In this document: piece after piece, positions 22,015 to 33,284 of the stretch
How the letters are laid out: each line of letters opens with the position of its first letter
How positions within the stretch are numbered: the first letter of the stretch is position 1
Source: Sepiola atlantica
Lineage: Eukaryota > Mollusca > Cephalopoda > Sepiida > Sepiolidae
Reading direction: 5' to 3'
NCBI GenBank assembly: GCA_963556195.1
Contig: OY744528.1
Location: 58,684,496-58,748,495 of the forward strand
DNA: 64,000 nucleotides
The notes under the pieces: generated by a model
What the model was told of the DNA's origin: nothing
The model's input: the letters and a program-made list of their open reading frames with translations, nothing else
The model's database searches: none
Position numbers and translations under genes: made by a program

Positions 22015-23439
22015 TACTTAAGCTGACTTAATCAATGTTTGTTTCCGAAATCGCATTTTATAGAAATGCAATTTCAACAAGAAACGCGATTCTGTCAAAC
22101 GAGGCTGTCCTAACCCTAATTGCAAGTTCAGCATTTCATTCAGTTTGAAAGTTTAGCTGTCGTCTGCTTATTCGTCTCGCTTTGGAAAGCACCGACGCCA
22201 AAGGACTTTTAGCACGTGTCCTACTGTAAAAAAGTATTGTTTTTATCACTACCGCTTCTGTGACTCTCTCTTTCTCTCTATTTATTAACAGTCAAATGTA
22301 ATAAGGAAAATAAATAATAAAAAGATTGCAATAGGCAATTATGAACAAAGGAGAGTAACACCACAAGTAGTAATACTATTTAACTCATAGCTGAGAGGGA
22401 AAGAGAGAATGAGAGCAAAAGAATGAAGCGAGATATAAGCAGTAGAAAGCGACTAAATTGGGATTTTCTCTTTTTTTATATTTAACTGGCTTTACAAACT
22501 CATTTTTTTTCTATTCCAAACAATCTAAAAACGAGCTGAATGTGTGACCTAATGGATCACAGTTTACTTATATATATATATTATATATACATATACATAT
22601 ACATACATAGCAGACCGTACTCGGGATTGTAATGTTTTTTTGGGGGGAGGGGGACATGTTACATGACTGAAATAGGAATTCCAAAAAATTATTTATTTTC
22701 ATGTCACAAATTAGTATGAAAAAAATTTTCCCAGGATCTAATTGCTGTACCCGGGTAAGAACGTCTGCTATCATATGCCCCAGAGGAGCATTGCTGACTT
22801 TGTCATCCCATTTCTGCGTGATGGCAGTAGCGTAAAATTTGATGAAGCCTGTCGCCACCTAAAACCATCCACATATGGAATCGTGTTCTACCAATTTTAC
22901 ACACATGAAGATGTCTCTTATTCGTAGACTGGTCATAGAGCCATCCACAATACTACTTCTACACATACATTACAGTCGACCATGTTTCTTCCAGACTTCT
23001 AATCTAGCACCGTTCTGCCAACTTCTCTGATTCCTGCTAGTAAGTCCATACACTAAATTGGTTCATGGGAACCTGAGCAAATGAGTATTCTATTTATACC
23101 ATAACGAGTTTGAGGATGGAATTATGAACTTTATGCCCCCCCTCCCCAATAAAATCAGAATATCTTTGCTATTTTTACTTTTAGATTTTATAATATGCAT
23201 TTGGGATGGGGAAGAACATTGATTGGATGAGAGTAGGTGATGAAAGTACAGAGACATTTATTAACAGAATTTTCAGTAAATTTAAAGCCTTTCATAAATG
23301 AATGGGGACTTATCCAAGCTGTGAAACCCATATCATTTCAATTCTCCTTTTTTTCTCTACTATAATTTATAAGGTAGAAATAAAATAAAGTATAAAGAAC
23401 TTTTTTCTTTTTTATGGATGTCAAGTATGAACAGAGAGC

Positions 23440-23870
23440 TCACAATAGTATTATACTCCCATTTGATTAAAATTAAATATACTTATCCAAGTATCCTGGA
23501 TAATGTGCTATAGGAATATATATGGTTATAAGCGTCTATCTTTAAAACGCTAAGAGCAGTTTGTGATGTATTTCTTTTTAATGGACATCTGATGAGAATG
23601 TAGACTCCTTACAATATTATGGTATTCTCTTTAATTAAAGTTAAATATACTTATCCAATTACCCTGGATAATGTAGTTTAGGAATATATATAGTTATTAG
23701 GTGGGGGGGGGCGGTATATCTCCAAAACTCTAGAGGGAGTTTATGACATTTTTTTTCTAGCACAAACCCAAATTCCATAATATTATTGTACCCACTTTGA
23801 TCAAAATGAAATACAATTATCTGAGTACCTTGGGAAATGTAGTTTTAAAATATATTTACTTTTCAAAATA
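23440..23870. repeat. Three diverged copies of a roughly 167-bp tandem repeat
   Basis: The core attaaatatacttatccaa(g/t)ta..ctggataatgt occurs at about 23469 and 23636, and a more diverged form at about 23803. The copies share flanking motifs too (cacaatattatt-like before, gaatatatat after). They are old compared with the other arrays. Confidence 0.75.
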
Positions 23871-24561
23871 TGCATTTTTATATGCTTTGAAATGTCTCAT
23901 CTTTATCTATAAACAAATTCCTTATATTAAACAAAAATAAGAACATAAGAGACACATATTAAAGAAACTGTTATAATATATGTTGAAGACTATAAATAAA
24001 GAAAATAAAAATTTAACCTGAAATTTCACGTAAAGCCTCCGGACATGTGAAAACAAAAGAATGTTAGCAACTGTTGCTGCAGTTAAAAAAAAACTAGTGA
24101 AATGATAAAGAAAAAATTGCAATGAAAAAGACCTGTAAATGTATCTGATGTGCAGTTGTTTATAAAAGTTGACTGTTTGTATGTGAGATTACACGTTAAG
24201 ATTAATCTTAAGTTAGCAGCCTTGAGCAGGGGGCGTGTATGTACATATGTGTATGTGTGACAGATGGTTGCAGGGATTCCCCCTATTCACACAATATTGC
24301 TAATAGATGACTCTTAAAACTCTGAACAAAACTCTTTAAAAAACATAAAACTTCCACAGGATTTTTCATACATTCCAATTCATCCTAAAGTACTCTACTC
24401 AGATTGTAAAACAATGTCCAAGATAAATAATTATATATTTAATAATATATATAACAAATACTGACACAGTGGATCATGAATGGTCTCTCCTTTCCTTTCT
24501 CTCCTTCTGTCCGGGGATGCAATTGAAGACAAATCCCTATACCAAGGCCAAATACATGACA

Positions 24562-24630
24562 TTGTATAAGAAATCTAATAATAATGGTATTCATTTTGTA
24601 TAAGAAATCTAATAATAATGGTATTCATTT
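24562..24630. repeat. 34-bp perfect tandem duplication
   Basis: The unit starting ttgtataagaaatctaataa is present twice back to back, followed by a truncated third start (ttgtatta). Confidence 0.9.
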
Positions 24631-25000
24631 TGTATTATAGGCTTATACAATAATATTATGTGGTCTGCATTCAAATCAGACACCCATAAACACCAACGAC
24701 AACATTTTCCTTTTTTGTTATAACAAAGCTCTGTAATAAGATTAAACAACTTTTTTAGGGTAAAACTTTACAAGAAAAATTATTTTTCCATTTGAGCACT
24801 TAATTTTCGGGAATTTGTGATAACATCTACTGTAATAATAATAATTGCCTGCTTAGAATAAAAAATGTTTTTTTTTAGTTTTGCACTTTTAACTAATACA
24901 TTTTTCCTCTACACATCCTGCTTTCATCTTCTATTATATAACGACCACTATCATAGCCGGGTAAAGACAGGTGCTTCTGTGAATTGACTAAATTTATTTA

Positions 25001-28000
25001 GACAGGTCAATATACTTCCAGAGTACCCCTACCTTAAAAAAATTGGATTTTTACTTGTTTTCAGGGTCAATCTTTCACATGAAAAAGGTTACCAGTGATG
25101 CCAAATAAACCCTTATACCATATCTAGGGGTACCTGACTCCTAAACCCCTCATTACATCCACATTAGCACCCCTATCCTCTTATTGCATTCACCCAGGTT
25201 CACAAACAGGCATATGGGTGATTATTTTTATATGGGTACCAATGGTGAATTATTACTTTCTTTAATTAATCAGGCCCCTTACCTCCGTATATAAATGAAA
25301 TTGTTTTATACGGTATAGGATTCCTGAGAAAACAACTGAAAAACCCAAAGAGACCACGTTTTACACCATCAAAAACTGCACTCACAAACAATTCACTAGC
25401 TCCATATACTAATACACATATATTTTTGTATATTTTCAGGGTCAAACATGAGTTCAGCCGCCAGTAGAGAAACTTGTCCTTTATGCGAACAGGATTTGGA
25501 CTGTGATGAGACCGTGGTGCTTTGAGAAAAGGGTGTTGCAGGTGTCAAATGTGCAAGTATCGAAAGAGGTGTCAAAGTCATTGTTGAAGTCGGAACTAGT
25601 GTTCACATAAACAAAAAGGACATTGCTTTAGCTTCGAAAAAGGATGATTCTGCTCGACCAGTAAAAAGGGGCGTTCGTGTTTCTCTATGATGATATAACA
25701 GTAAAACGCATTGCTTTTTCTGTGGAACTGATACTACGAAAAAAGGCTATAAACAAAAAGTGAGGGAAAGATTTGCTATGTGAAGACTGGTGCATTTGCT
25801 CAAACTATCCTGGTTCATTGCACAACAAGAGGGGATAAGTAGGCCACTGCTGTTCAAGGTCGGATCGGATATTTTAGGTGGTGATCTTCATGCTGCAGAC
25901 TGTGTGTACCACCAGTCATGTAACATCAACTTCCATATAATGTGAAGCATTTCAAGACAGTTCACGTCAGTTGAATTAACCAAACAACGAAAAAGTGGAA
26001 GACCAAAAGACAGCGATCAGGATGAAGCATTCAAAAGGGTGTGTGTATTCCTGGAGGAAAACGATGAGAAACAGATACTGATATCGGACCTTGTCGCTTA
26101 AATGGGAGAATACTTACGAGGTAGTAAATCAACGGCATATGGAAATCAATATCTCAAGGAAAAGCTGATAAGTCGATATGGAAACTCTTTATTTGTGACC
26201 AAAGGCCGTTGTGGTGTTGCAAACATTGTGACATTTAGGGAAAAAAACCTGTGACATTCTTCGTGAATACTACTATTTACCTCCGACGGATGATAAGGAA
26301 GCACAAAAACGAGCAATTCTCAAAACCACAGCGAAGCTCATCAAAGCTTTCTTTCACTTGAACCAAACTACTCCCAGCTGGCAAGTCATGATGCACCTGA
26401 TGCATAAGGAACGCGAATATATAAGACATTGCTGGATGGCAGTGGACTCGAGGCGATCATGGAGACAGTATATGGCTAAAATGCAGTTGTATACATGATG
26501 AGCAGAAAGGCAGGGCAACAAGCATTTCGTGGCCAACTGCTGGTGGATCAGTGTCTCACACGTCAGATTGTTGCCAAAATCATGGAGGATGAACCTGGTT
26601 TTCAAGACCAAGTAGAGAAACTTGAGCGGCTGTACATGCTGATGGAGATTGGTGAATGTGACTTGAAGTCATTGTTGGAATCAGATTCCATCGGTAGGAT
26701 TTACAACAGTCTAACTCTGATAAGGGATGAACTGGTAAGCGCCTCCAAAACCAGCAATCTATGGATAAACTATCAGCACACGCTAGGAATTGCTAGGGCA
26801 CTTGTGCACGCTGATCAAATGGAGTCTTGGGAACTGCGTCTTAGTGCCGTCTTTGCTTGCCTGCCAATATTTGCAGCCACTGGTGATCCAAATTATCTAT
26901 ATCTCTAGAAGATGTATGCCTTGAAAGATGACAACCCTGCGGTACATCAAAAGTTCCTGTTTGGGTTTCACGTAATCAGACGCAGTAGCCAATACTGGGC
27001 TAGTCTTGGTTCCGATTTTGTCATCGAACAAACACTAATGCGCTCACTCAAAAGCCATGGTGGGCTCACACGGGGTAGTGAAATGTCCGAGCAGCAGAGA
27101 ACATTTTGGGCCATGTCGTCCACTATGTCATCCGCTTACAACCTTGCCATGCAATAACTTAGCACATAAAGTTACACAACAAGCGAACAACATAAGGAGT
27201 TGTCTGCCTTTCGGGTGAGAAGAGATGAGACTGACCTCAGGAAAGTTGCAGAGCAACTAGACAGCTTTAAGCTGTTTCCAGGCGATGAATCGTTACACAA
27301 TATTATCACGGGGATTACTGCTAACAAGGATGTCAATGTTCAGGACCTTTTCGAAATCGGAAAAGACATTTCACAGAAGATGAATGGACAATCAGTTTTC
27401 TCCTACTCTCACAAATGGAGTTTGAAAGCAAAGACTTTAGCATCGAGCAAGAATGTCAAAGTTTCTGCAGATCGTAGCATTGACCAAGTACTTTTATTCC
27501 AGAGTTTCTCGTGGTCTCACAGATGGGTGATCTTAGACTGGATGATCCCATGTCCTATAAACTCTGTCTCTACTTGATGTCTTTGTTTGAAGGAAAGCGC
27601 ATCTTACGTCAAGTAAACAAACCACAGCTGGCAGCAGCTCTCAAAAATTATGTTGAAACAAAATTGGACAGTGTTGTGACATAAACCATTCCAGTCACAG
27701 AGCACACTGTACTAAACAGAGGATCTCTTCTTTACTGTTTGAAATGGAAGGAGGGGAGTACCTACTTCTCGATTGCAAATGATTATGCCTCATTTACTGT
27801 TGAACACTATGGGAGAGCAACTGTTGTGTTTGATGGTTATGAAGTTCGACCAAGTATAAAGGACTGTACTCATTAGCGGCGCAGTCGAAAGCTGAATGTA
27901 AGAAAGGTGAACATTACCGAGGTAACAAAATTTGCTGGGAAAAAAGGAGGACTTCTTGTCAAATGTGGCAAACAAGCAGGTGCTCATCCAGATGATCATG

Positions 28001-29236
28001 GAACGAATGCAGCAGAAAGGCTGTGACGTTATTCAAGCTGAAGGAGATGCTGATGTTCAAATTGCAAAGGCAGCCATCAATATGTTTGCTTTCAAATCAA
28101 CCACCATCATTGGAGAAGACACGAACCTTCTCTTGCTGTTCTGTGCATATGTTTCTAAATGTACTGCATTTTATTTTTGCTCTGACAAGGCGAAATCCTA
28201 CATCTACAATATCAAGGTTCTCAAGCCGGTGCTTGGCGAAGCAGTTTGTAATGATCTGCTGTTCCTGCATGCCTTTACGAGATGCGATTCGGTGTCCAGG
28301 GTATTCGGAATAGGAAAGACATTGGGGTACCAACAAATCGTCAAGAGAGAAAGGACAATGACAGACTGGTCAAAAGAATTTTCTCTACCAAAGCGAAGCC
28401 AGGATGTTGTGGAAACCAATGGTTATAAGGCAATGGTAGCTTTGTTCAATGCGGATAGAGAAAGACTCCCTGGTATCTATTAAATACAATATGCTCTGCA
28501 AGAAAGTTGTAAGAGTTAAGATGTTCGTCACGTCAGAACGACTCCCATCAACGCCCTCTGCCTGTAAATTTCATTCTTTACAGACTTACTACCAGATTAT
28601 GGAGTGGATGGGATGTAGTGATGAAATGGTGCCATCTGAGTGGGGGTGGAAGATGGAAGGGAGCAAACTTGTTCCAATGATGACGGACAAAAGCCCTGCT
28701 CCAGATAATTCATTGCAACTGTTCAGAAGGATGCAATAATCTAAGGTGTACCTGCAGGAGGCATAGACTAGAATGTACAAGTGCATGTGGGCATTGCCAA
28801 GATGGAAATTGTGACAATATGAAAAATGATCCAGTGGAAGATGATGATGAGGAGTTAAAAGTTTTGAAAAAACACAGTGACGTAAGTGAATCAGGGTGGA
28901 TATAACAAGGGTAATGGGTGTAGGGGTACCCATTGATATTGTATAAGGGTTTATTTGGCATCACTGGTAACCCTTTCATGTGAAAGATTGACCCTGAAAA
29001 TTTGGGTAAAAATCCAAGATGTATTGATTTATCATGAAAACTGACAGTTAGTGCTTCACATGTAAATGGAAAATGACTTGTAAACCAAAAAAAGTCTTAT
29101 TCGAAATTTGACACTTTCCCATACTCCGATCTTGTCCCATTTTTAGTATGTTGTAGACTAGACCCAACCTAGCACAACACCACCAAAAAACAAAATGGTG
29201 CGATTTTTTGGGGATCAATCAGTATATTGACCTGTC
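25001..29236 (+). mobile_element. Large decayed DNA transposon with long terminal inverted repeats and TA target
   Basis: The outer ends gacaggtcaatatact (25001) and agtatattgacctgtc (ending 29236) are inverted and flanked by TA. A second inverted block pairs 25055-25130 (cagggtcaatctttcacatg, accagtgatgccaaataaac) with 28925-29005. The right arm has about 190 bp more than the left between these blocks. The interior encodes one long degenerate protein on the plus strand. The protein family and a nuclease-like segment recall Academ-type transposons, but a TA duplication is not what I would expect of that group, so classification is open. Confidence 0.85.
25448..28905 (+). pseudogene. Degenerate transposon protein with Cys motifs and XPG/FEN1-like segment
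   Basis: Starts MSSAASRETCPLCEQDLD (zinc-type CX2C), followed by EKGV..ERG..VHINKKDI and HCFFCGTD (CX2C) blocks, then helical stretches (26495-27157). At 27932-28483 a better preserved piece has EGDADVQIAKAA, GEDTNLLLLFC and HAFTRCDSVSRVFGIGK; this acidic pattern resembles the PIN/XPG nuclease fold and is typical of a transposon family abundant in molluscs and cnidarians. A Cys-rich C-terminus (CTCRRHRLECTSACGHCQ) follows at 28736-28800. Many stops and frameshifts show it is dead. The family name is uncertain; the role in transposition is inferred from the terminal repeats. Confidence 0.75.
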
Positions 29237-29438
29237 TAATGGAATTATGGGATCAACTGTTTCTACACAAGATTTTTGTAATGGCTTCCTACTTGCATGC
29301 AACTTTAAAACTCACTCATATTTTTAATTTACATAATCAGAAAGGCTTAATTCAATGATAATAAACGAACTTATCCTTACACACTTAGATTATATAATTC
29401 AAGAAGTAATAAACAAAGCCATGCAAATTTCAAAAGTA

Positions 29439-29493
<55 letters not shown>

Positions 29494-30224
29494 TAGAAGG
29501 AGGATCTGTAGGAGTGTAGGGGTAGTAATAATAATAAAAAGAAGTTAATAATAGGAATGGTATTAAAAATGGGGAAGACAGATGAGAAGTAGAAGAACAG
29601 GCGATTGAAGAATTAAAAGAAGACAAAGAAATAAAATGCGAAAGAAGAGGAATGAGAGAGATATAATAAAGGAAACGTAAAACAAGGAGAAAGAATGGAA
29701 GGATAAGAATGAAAAGAAGAAACACAGAAGAAAAAGGAAAATGAGGAGGAGAAAATAGAACATATGAAAATGAAGAAAAAAAGGAAAACAAATCAAAAGT
29801 AAGAAAAGTAAAAAGAGGAAGAAGAGGAAATGAGAAAAAAGATTTTAAGCAATAGGAGGAGGAGAAGTAGGAGGCAGCAGAAAAGTAGAAGAATAAGGAA
29901 ATCAAGAACAAGAATTACATTTAGTATAGAATGGTTTTATTAGAAAAAGAATCAGAAAAAGAAGAAAATATACTGAGAATGAAAGAAAAAAAACTGGAAT
30001 AGAAGGAGGAGGAAATACACTGAAACAGCAGTAATAAAAAAGGAGGAAATATACTTGTTTAGTAGAAAAGAAAAAAACAAATGTCTGTCACATGGTGCTG
30101 ACTGTTGTATGAATCAAGGTAGCTTGAAGGTAAAGAGACACTAAAAATGAAAGTCGAGCTGTAGAAAAGTTATTTCCACTTTATTAGATCATTGCAAAGT
30201 TAACTGACAGTTAAGAGATCTTAC
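29237..30224. other. Non-coding stretch with GAT microsatellite and polypurine tract
   Basis: A pure (GAT)n run of about 18 units lies at 29438-29493, followed by a purine-rich tract (29494-30075) made mostly of gaa, agg and aag triplets. A 170-codon open frame on the minus strand is only the translation of this low-complexity DNA. It lies downstream of the last visible IA-2-like exon, so it is probably intronic. Confidence 0.7.
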
Positions 30225-30344
30225 TTCATAAATGTGATACAGATCACTGCCTTCTTCTGGCCAATAGCGGTGACACATGGCTTCTCCATTCTCAGTCAAC
30301 TTGGTGAGCATCACAATCACTACACTGCCTTGCTCCCATACCAT
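30225..30344 (-). CDS. PTPRN2: IA-2-like PTP exon D (MVWEQ...LYHIYE)
   Basis: 120 bp, exactly 40 codons, phase 0 at both ends. Acceptor ttatttccgcag precedes the exon; donor gtaaga follows. It encodes the PTP-domain block that begins [14 protein letters not shown] and includes [10 protein letters not shown] and YHIYE, matching the MVWE...RYWPDEG...YH.YE stretch of PTPRN-type phosphatases. It joins the previous exon as ADFWQ|MVWE, a perfectly conserved PTP motif. The next exon, expected to start VNL-like, was not found. Confidence 0.96.
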
Positions 30345-31146
30345 CTGCGGAAATAACAAGAGAAAAAGAAATAGTATGAGGCAAGAGTCAGCGACGAAAC
30401 AACAAGAATAAAAGCATTCGTTTTAGTGACATTGAAAGCAGGTAAAAATAAATATCGAATTCAAACAAGTTTTTTTTTTCTCAAAACATTTTAATGATAT
30501 AGAATTCTTTGGTTGTGTAAACTTCCAATTGCATGTACATGTATTGAATTATGCGATCATTTGTTTGCATCATATGTGTGTGATCCTGCAAAGATTAGTG
30601 TAAAACGTCATTTATATCCACAGCTGTCGTAGGAACAAGTGAAAGGGAAGCATTTTGGAAAGACAGACATTTCTCACTTTTTTGTTGATTTACTATTATC
30701 ATTATTAAAGAAAAGGAGAGGGGCTAAGAAATACTAAGCTGTGATTGGTCAAACAAGATTACATGTTAAGTTAGATTAGAGAGATATTTTGAAAAAGTCA
30801 GTTATGTAAAGTCAATAGACACAAAGAATGCAGAAGGCCTCCTTTAAGTTTTGAGAGAAAATGGCTACCTCTGGAAGGGTGTCTGCAGGGGATGTCTATA
30901 GTGAAGCAAGGGCTGCTTCACTCCATTGGCAAGGAGAAGTCGAAGACAACTATATTATATATATCAACATATGTTTCTTAAATTCTATTCGATAATGATA
31001 TGAAGGGTCTTCTGTGATCTGTGCTTCGTATAAGACAGAACTTGCGAAAAGGATTTGAAAATGATCATTGGCATGCTAATATTTTTCTTGTCAACATTAA
31101 ATGTCTGGCATACTTTCAGAGCCTTTGTAATCAAAAGATACATTAC
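30345..31146 (-). other. Intron between IA-2-like exons C and D
   Basis: 802 bp, GT...AG on the minus strand (gtaatg donor at 31146). It holds a short G/C-richer piece at about 30860-30950 with an open plus-strand frame that I do not recognise. Confidence 0.85.
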
Positions 31147-31224
31147 CTGCCAGAAATCAGCAACTGTGTGTGGCAACGGACCTTGGGTGGCAATATAAGC
31201 AGGATTCCTGGGATCATGGTCGGT
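31147..31224 (-). CDS. PTPRN2: IA-2-like PTP exon C ([17 protein letters not shown]...DFWQ)
   Basis: 78 bp, 26 codons, phase 0. Acceptor gtatttgcag; donor gtaatg. It carries the PTP signature AYIATQGPL and [24 protein letters not shown] is especially characteristic of the PTPRN/PTPRN2 branch. It sits between exon B (ending INASTI) and exon D (starting MVWE), as in the vertebrate proteins. Confidence 0.97.
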
Positions 31225-31673
31225 CTGCAAATACAGAGAGAGAAGAAAGTACAGACTTACATCATATAAAGGGACTGTGATGATGATGATGATATCAAAG
31301 AAAACAAATGAAACGAATCTGGCACAAGGTCAGAAGTATTGAGTATTATTATATAAAAGAAAAGACATAGCTCATCTATAGAATTATATTTAATTGGCTC
31401 AAATAAAGGCTACAAATATGTACCTCACATATCAAGAAGGGAGAGAATGGCTGGTTAGAACAAAATTTATAAAAACGACTTATTAAAACAATTACATAAA
31501 AATACATAAAATTAAGGTTATATTTTAAAATATGAAACAATTGTTTTTCTAAGACACATATGTGTGCTTTAAATTTAACCAATTTATCTTGATTTTATGC
31601 TTGTGAAAGATTTTCCATTTATTTTGATATTTAGGATTTGGGAGGGGGGGGGGAATGAGGAAAACATATTTTA
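31225..31673. other. Intron DNA without recognised features
   Basis: AT-rich; a few ATG/GAT triplets near 31278 and a G-run near 31641. Nothing else seen. Confidence 0.6.
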
Positions 31674-32925
31674 TTGACTAGTTATAGGAAAACAAGTTTT
31701 CCATTGGAAAAATCAAAGAAAAACAACACTAAAAATGCAATTTCATATTTTGGGGAATTCATAAATCAAAAGAAAATGTCAGACTTTGGATCATCTCATA
31801 TGAATAAGGAATATATTGTCGACCATATATTCCCTCCAGTCGAAATTAAAGATATCGACTGGAATTTCTTTTTGCTTGTACTGAAACTAATAGAAAATGA
31901 AGTTTATTTCACTGCTTCCCTAAGTTTACTAGGTAATTCTAGCAAGTGTGGAGCATGCAAAATAGGGTTAGGGCTAGGGTCCCAAATATTACAGATGGAT
32001 GTCAATAGCAATGCCCTTATTGTCGGTCAATAAGTAGCATATGCAAAGGGTCTTTTTTGGAAGGAAGCAAATAAGACAGATAATAATCCTATTGTTTTCT
32101 TGGAGTCTTGATATGCAGTAAAACATAATTAAAAAAGAAATAAATGTTTCACCAAGTACCATAGTAGATTGGATGCAGTTTATCACAGGTTTAATGTAAT
32201 ATTGTAAACAATCCGATAATGCTAGGTGGTATTGATGAAGACAACAATGAAAGATTTTGATTAGGCTTTTATTTCACTTGAAAAATGAAGTCCATTTTGC
32301 AGTTTACTAGTTAATTCTAGCAAGTGTTCAGCATGTGATATAGCCAGGATTTTAGCCAAAAGAAAAAATATTATAGATGGATGTTAATGGCAATGCTCTA
32401 GGTGTAATTCTCGGTCAACAAGTAGCATATACAAAGGGTCTTATTTGGAGGGAAACCATCTTGCACCATAGTAGATTGGATGCAATTCATCCGAGAGGTT
32501 TGTGAAGAATATATCCTAAACAATCCAATAATGCTAGATAAGGTAGATGAAGAAAGTGATAGCGCTAAAGAAGTTGAAATAGATGAATCTTTCTTATTCA
32601 AGAGAAAATATAACAACGCTCACATTACGGAAAGTGTTTAGGTTTTCGGTGTGGTAAAAGGGCGATTAAACCACTTTAATTTCTAAACAGTAGAGCATAG
32701 AAATTATGAGACATTGTTCCCGATAAGTCAGTCATGGATTTTGCCTGGAACACAGATAATATCTGATGGATCGGCTGCATACGAAGGTTTGAATAATTTT
32801 GAACATGGTATATATAAACATGACAAAGTGATCCATGAATAAAACTTTGTTGATCCCGATGAAGAAAGTATCCACATCCAATAAATCGAAGGTTTGTTTA
32901 ATAAATTAGCAAATGTTTTTAATTC
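31674..32925 (+). pseudogene. Merlin (ISXO2-like) transposase relic with duplicated N-terminal region
   Basis: The C-terminal part is clear: VEIDESFLFKRKYN (32567-32608), VFGVVK, WILPGTQIISDGSAAYEG (32736-32789), and ending FVDPDEESIHIQ..IEGLFNKL, the DDE-type ISXO2/Merlin transposase pattern. The N-terminal region is present twice: about 31800-32250 (IFPPVEIKDIDW, SSKCGACK) and 32270-32570 (SSKCSACD, then RILAKRKNIIDG), offset by about 375 bp. Numerous stops make both copies dead. The element lies in the intron between exons C and B. Confidence 0.82.
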
Positions 32926-33007
32926 TTAAATGTTTAATATGACAAATAGATCTACGATTTTTTAAAAATAATTAACATTATAAATTATTACTTCCTAACT
33001 CTCTCTC

Positions 33008-33284
33008 TATAATGTTCTCGCTTGTCAATTGTTATGTGAATCTATTAATATTCGGCTAGCGACATAATAGACACTTATACATACAATGCGAAGCGAGAAC
33101 GTAGAATGAATAAGAAAGAGAGATATGGTTTGATGTTTACGCTTCCGAGACCTTCTTCTAAAGAGAGCGATCTTCGTCAGCATTCGTTTATATATGCAAG
33201 AGAAATATACAAAGGGAGATAATTACACAATGCAAGCGAGGTAACTATGATACACGTCGTTGTCTCCAAATGCAAGACACTACA
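33008..33284 (-). repeat. LTR (3' LTR in element orientation)
   Basis: 277 bp. Its first 92 bp in plus orientation are bounded by an inverted pair, gttctcgctt and aagcgagaac, which could form a stem. Differs from the other LTR by a few transitions. Confidence 0.9.

Larger units (their letters stand above)
20663..22048. repeat. 130-bp dispersed repeat, copy 2, split by mariner
   Basis: Left part 20663-20757 and right part 22015-22048 together match copy 1 at 19788-19917; the mariner and its duplicated TA sit exactly at the break. The copy itself lies within the centre of the pogo-like foldback element, flanked on both sides by aatcgcattttatagaaatg. Confidence 0.8.
20141..22226. mobile_element. 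pogo/Tigger-like foldback (MITE-type) element carrying nested insertions
   Basis: Inverted ends CAGTAGaatccgcgttata (20141) and ...cctacTACTG-type complement ending at 22226, each flanked by TA, the target duplication of Tc1/mariner-pogo elements. The first 60 bp of each arm pair imperfectly (accaacgcc/ggcgttggt core), and pairing resumes around 20600-20660 versus 22049-22110, where both arms carry aatcgcattttatagaaatg and ccctaa/ttaggg sequence. No transposase of its own is left. The centre is opened by a 130-bp repeat that is in turn opened by a mariner. Confidence 0.75.
22227..25000. other. AT-rich non-coding DNA
   Basis: No gene recognised. It contains a TA microsatellite (about 22567-22600), a G-run (22641-22652), a higher-GC patch at 22740-22990 with no family I know, three diverged copies of a 167-bp repeat at about 23440-23860, and a 34-bp tandem duplication at about 24562-24630. 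Confidence 0.55.

Noticed and set aside
22742..22927. IA-2-like downstream exon
   Set aside because: Neither strand shows PTP motifs such as the WPD or HC-signature region, and no clean splice sites flank the open segment.
27932..28483. Stand-alone cellular FEN1/XPG nuclease gene
   Set aside because: The frame is embedded in a longer decayed protein between transposon terminal inverted repeats and lacks the full nuclease motif set.
29399..29911. 170-codon minus-strand frame with poly-Ser
   Set aside because: It is the complement of the GAT microsatellite and polypurine tract.
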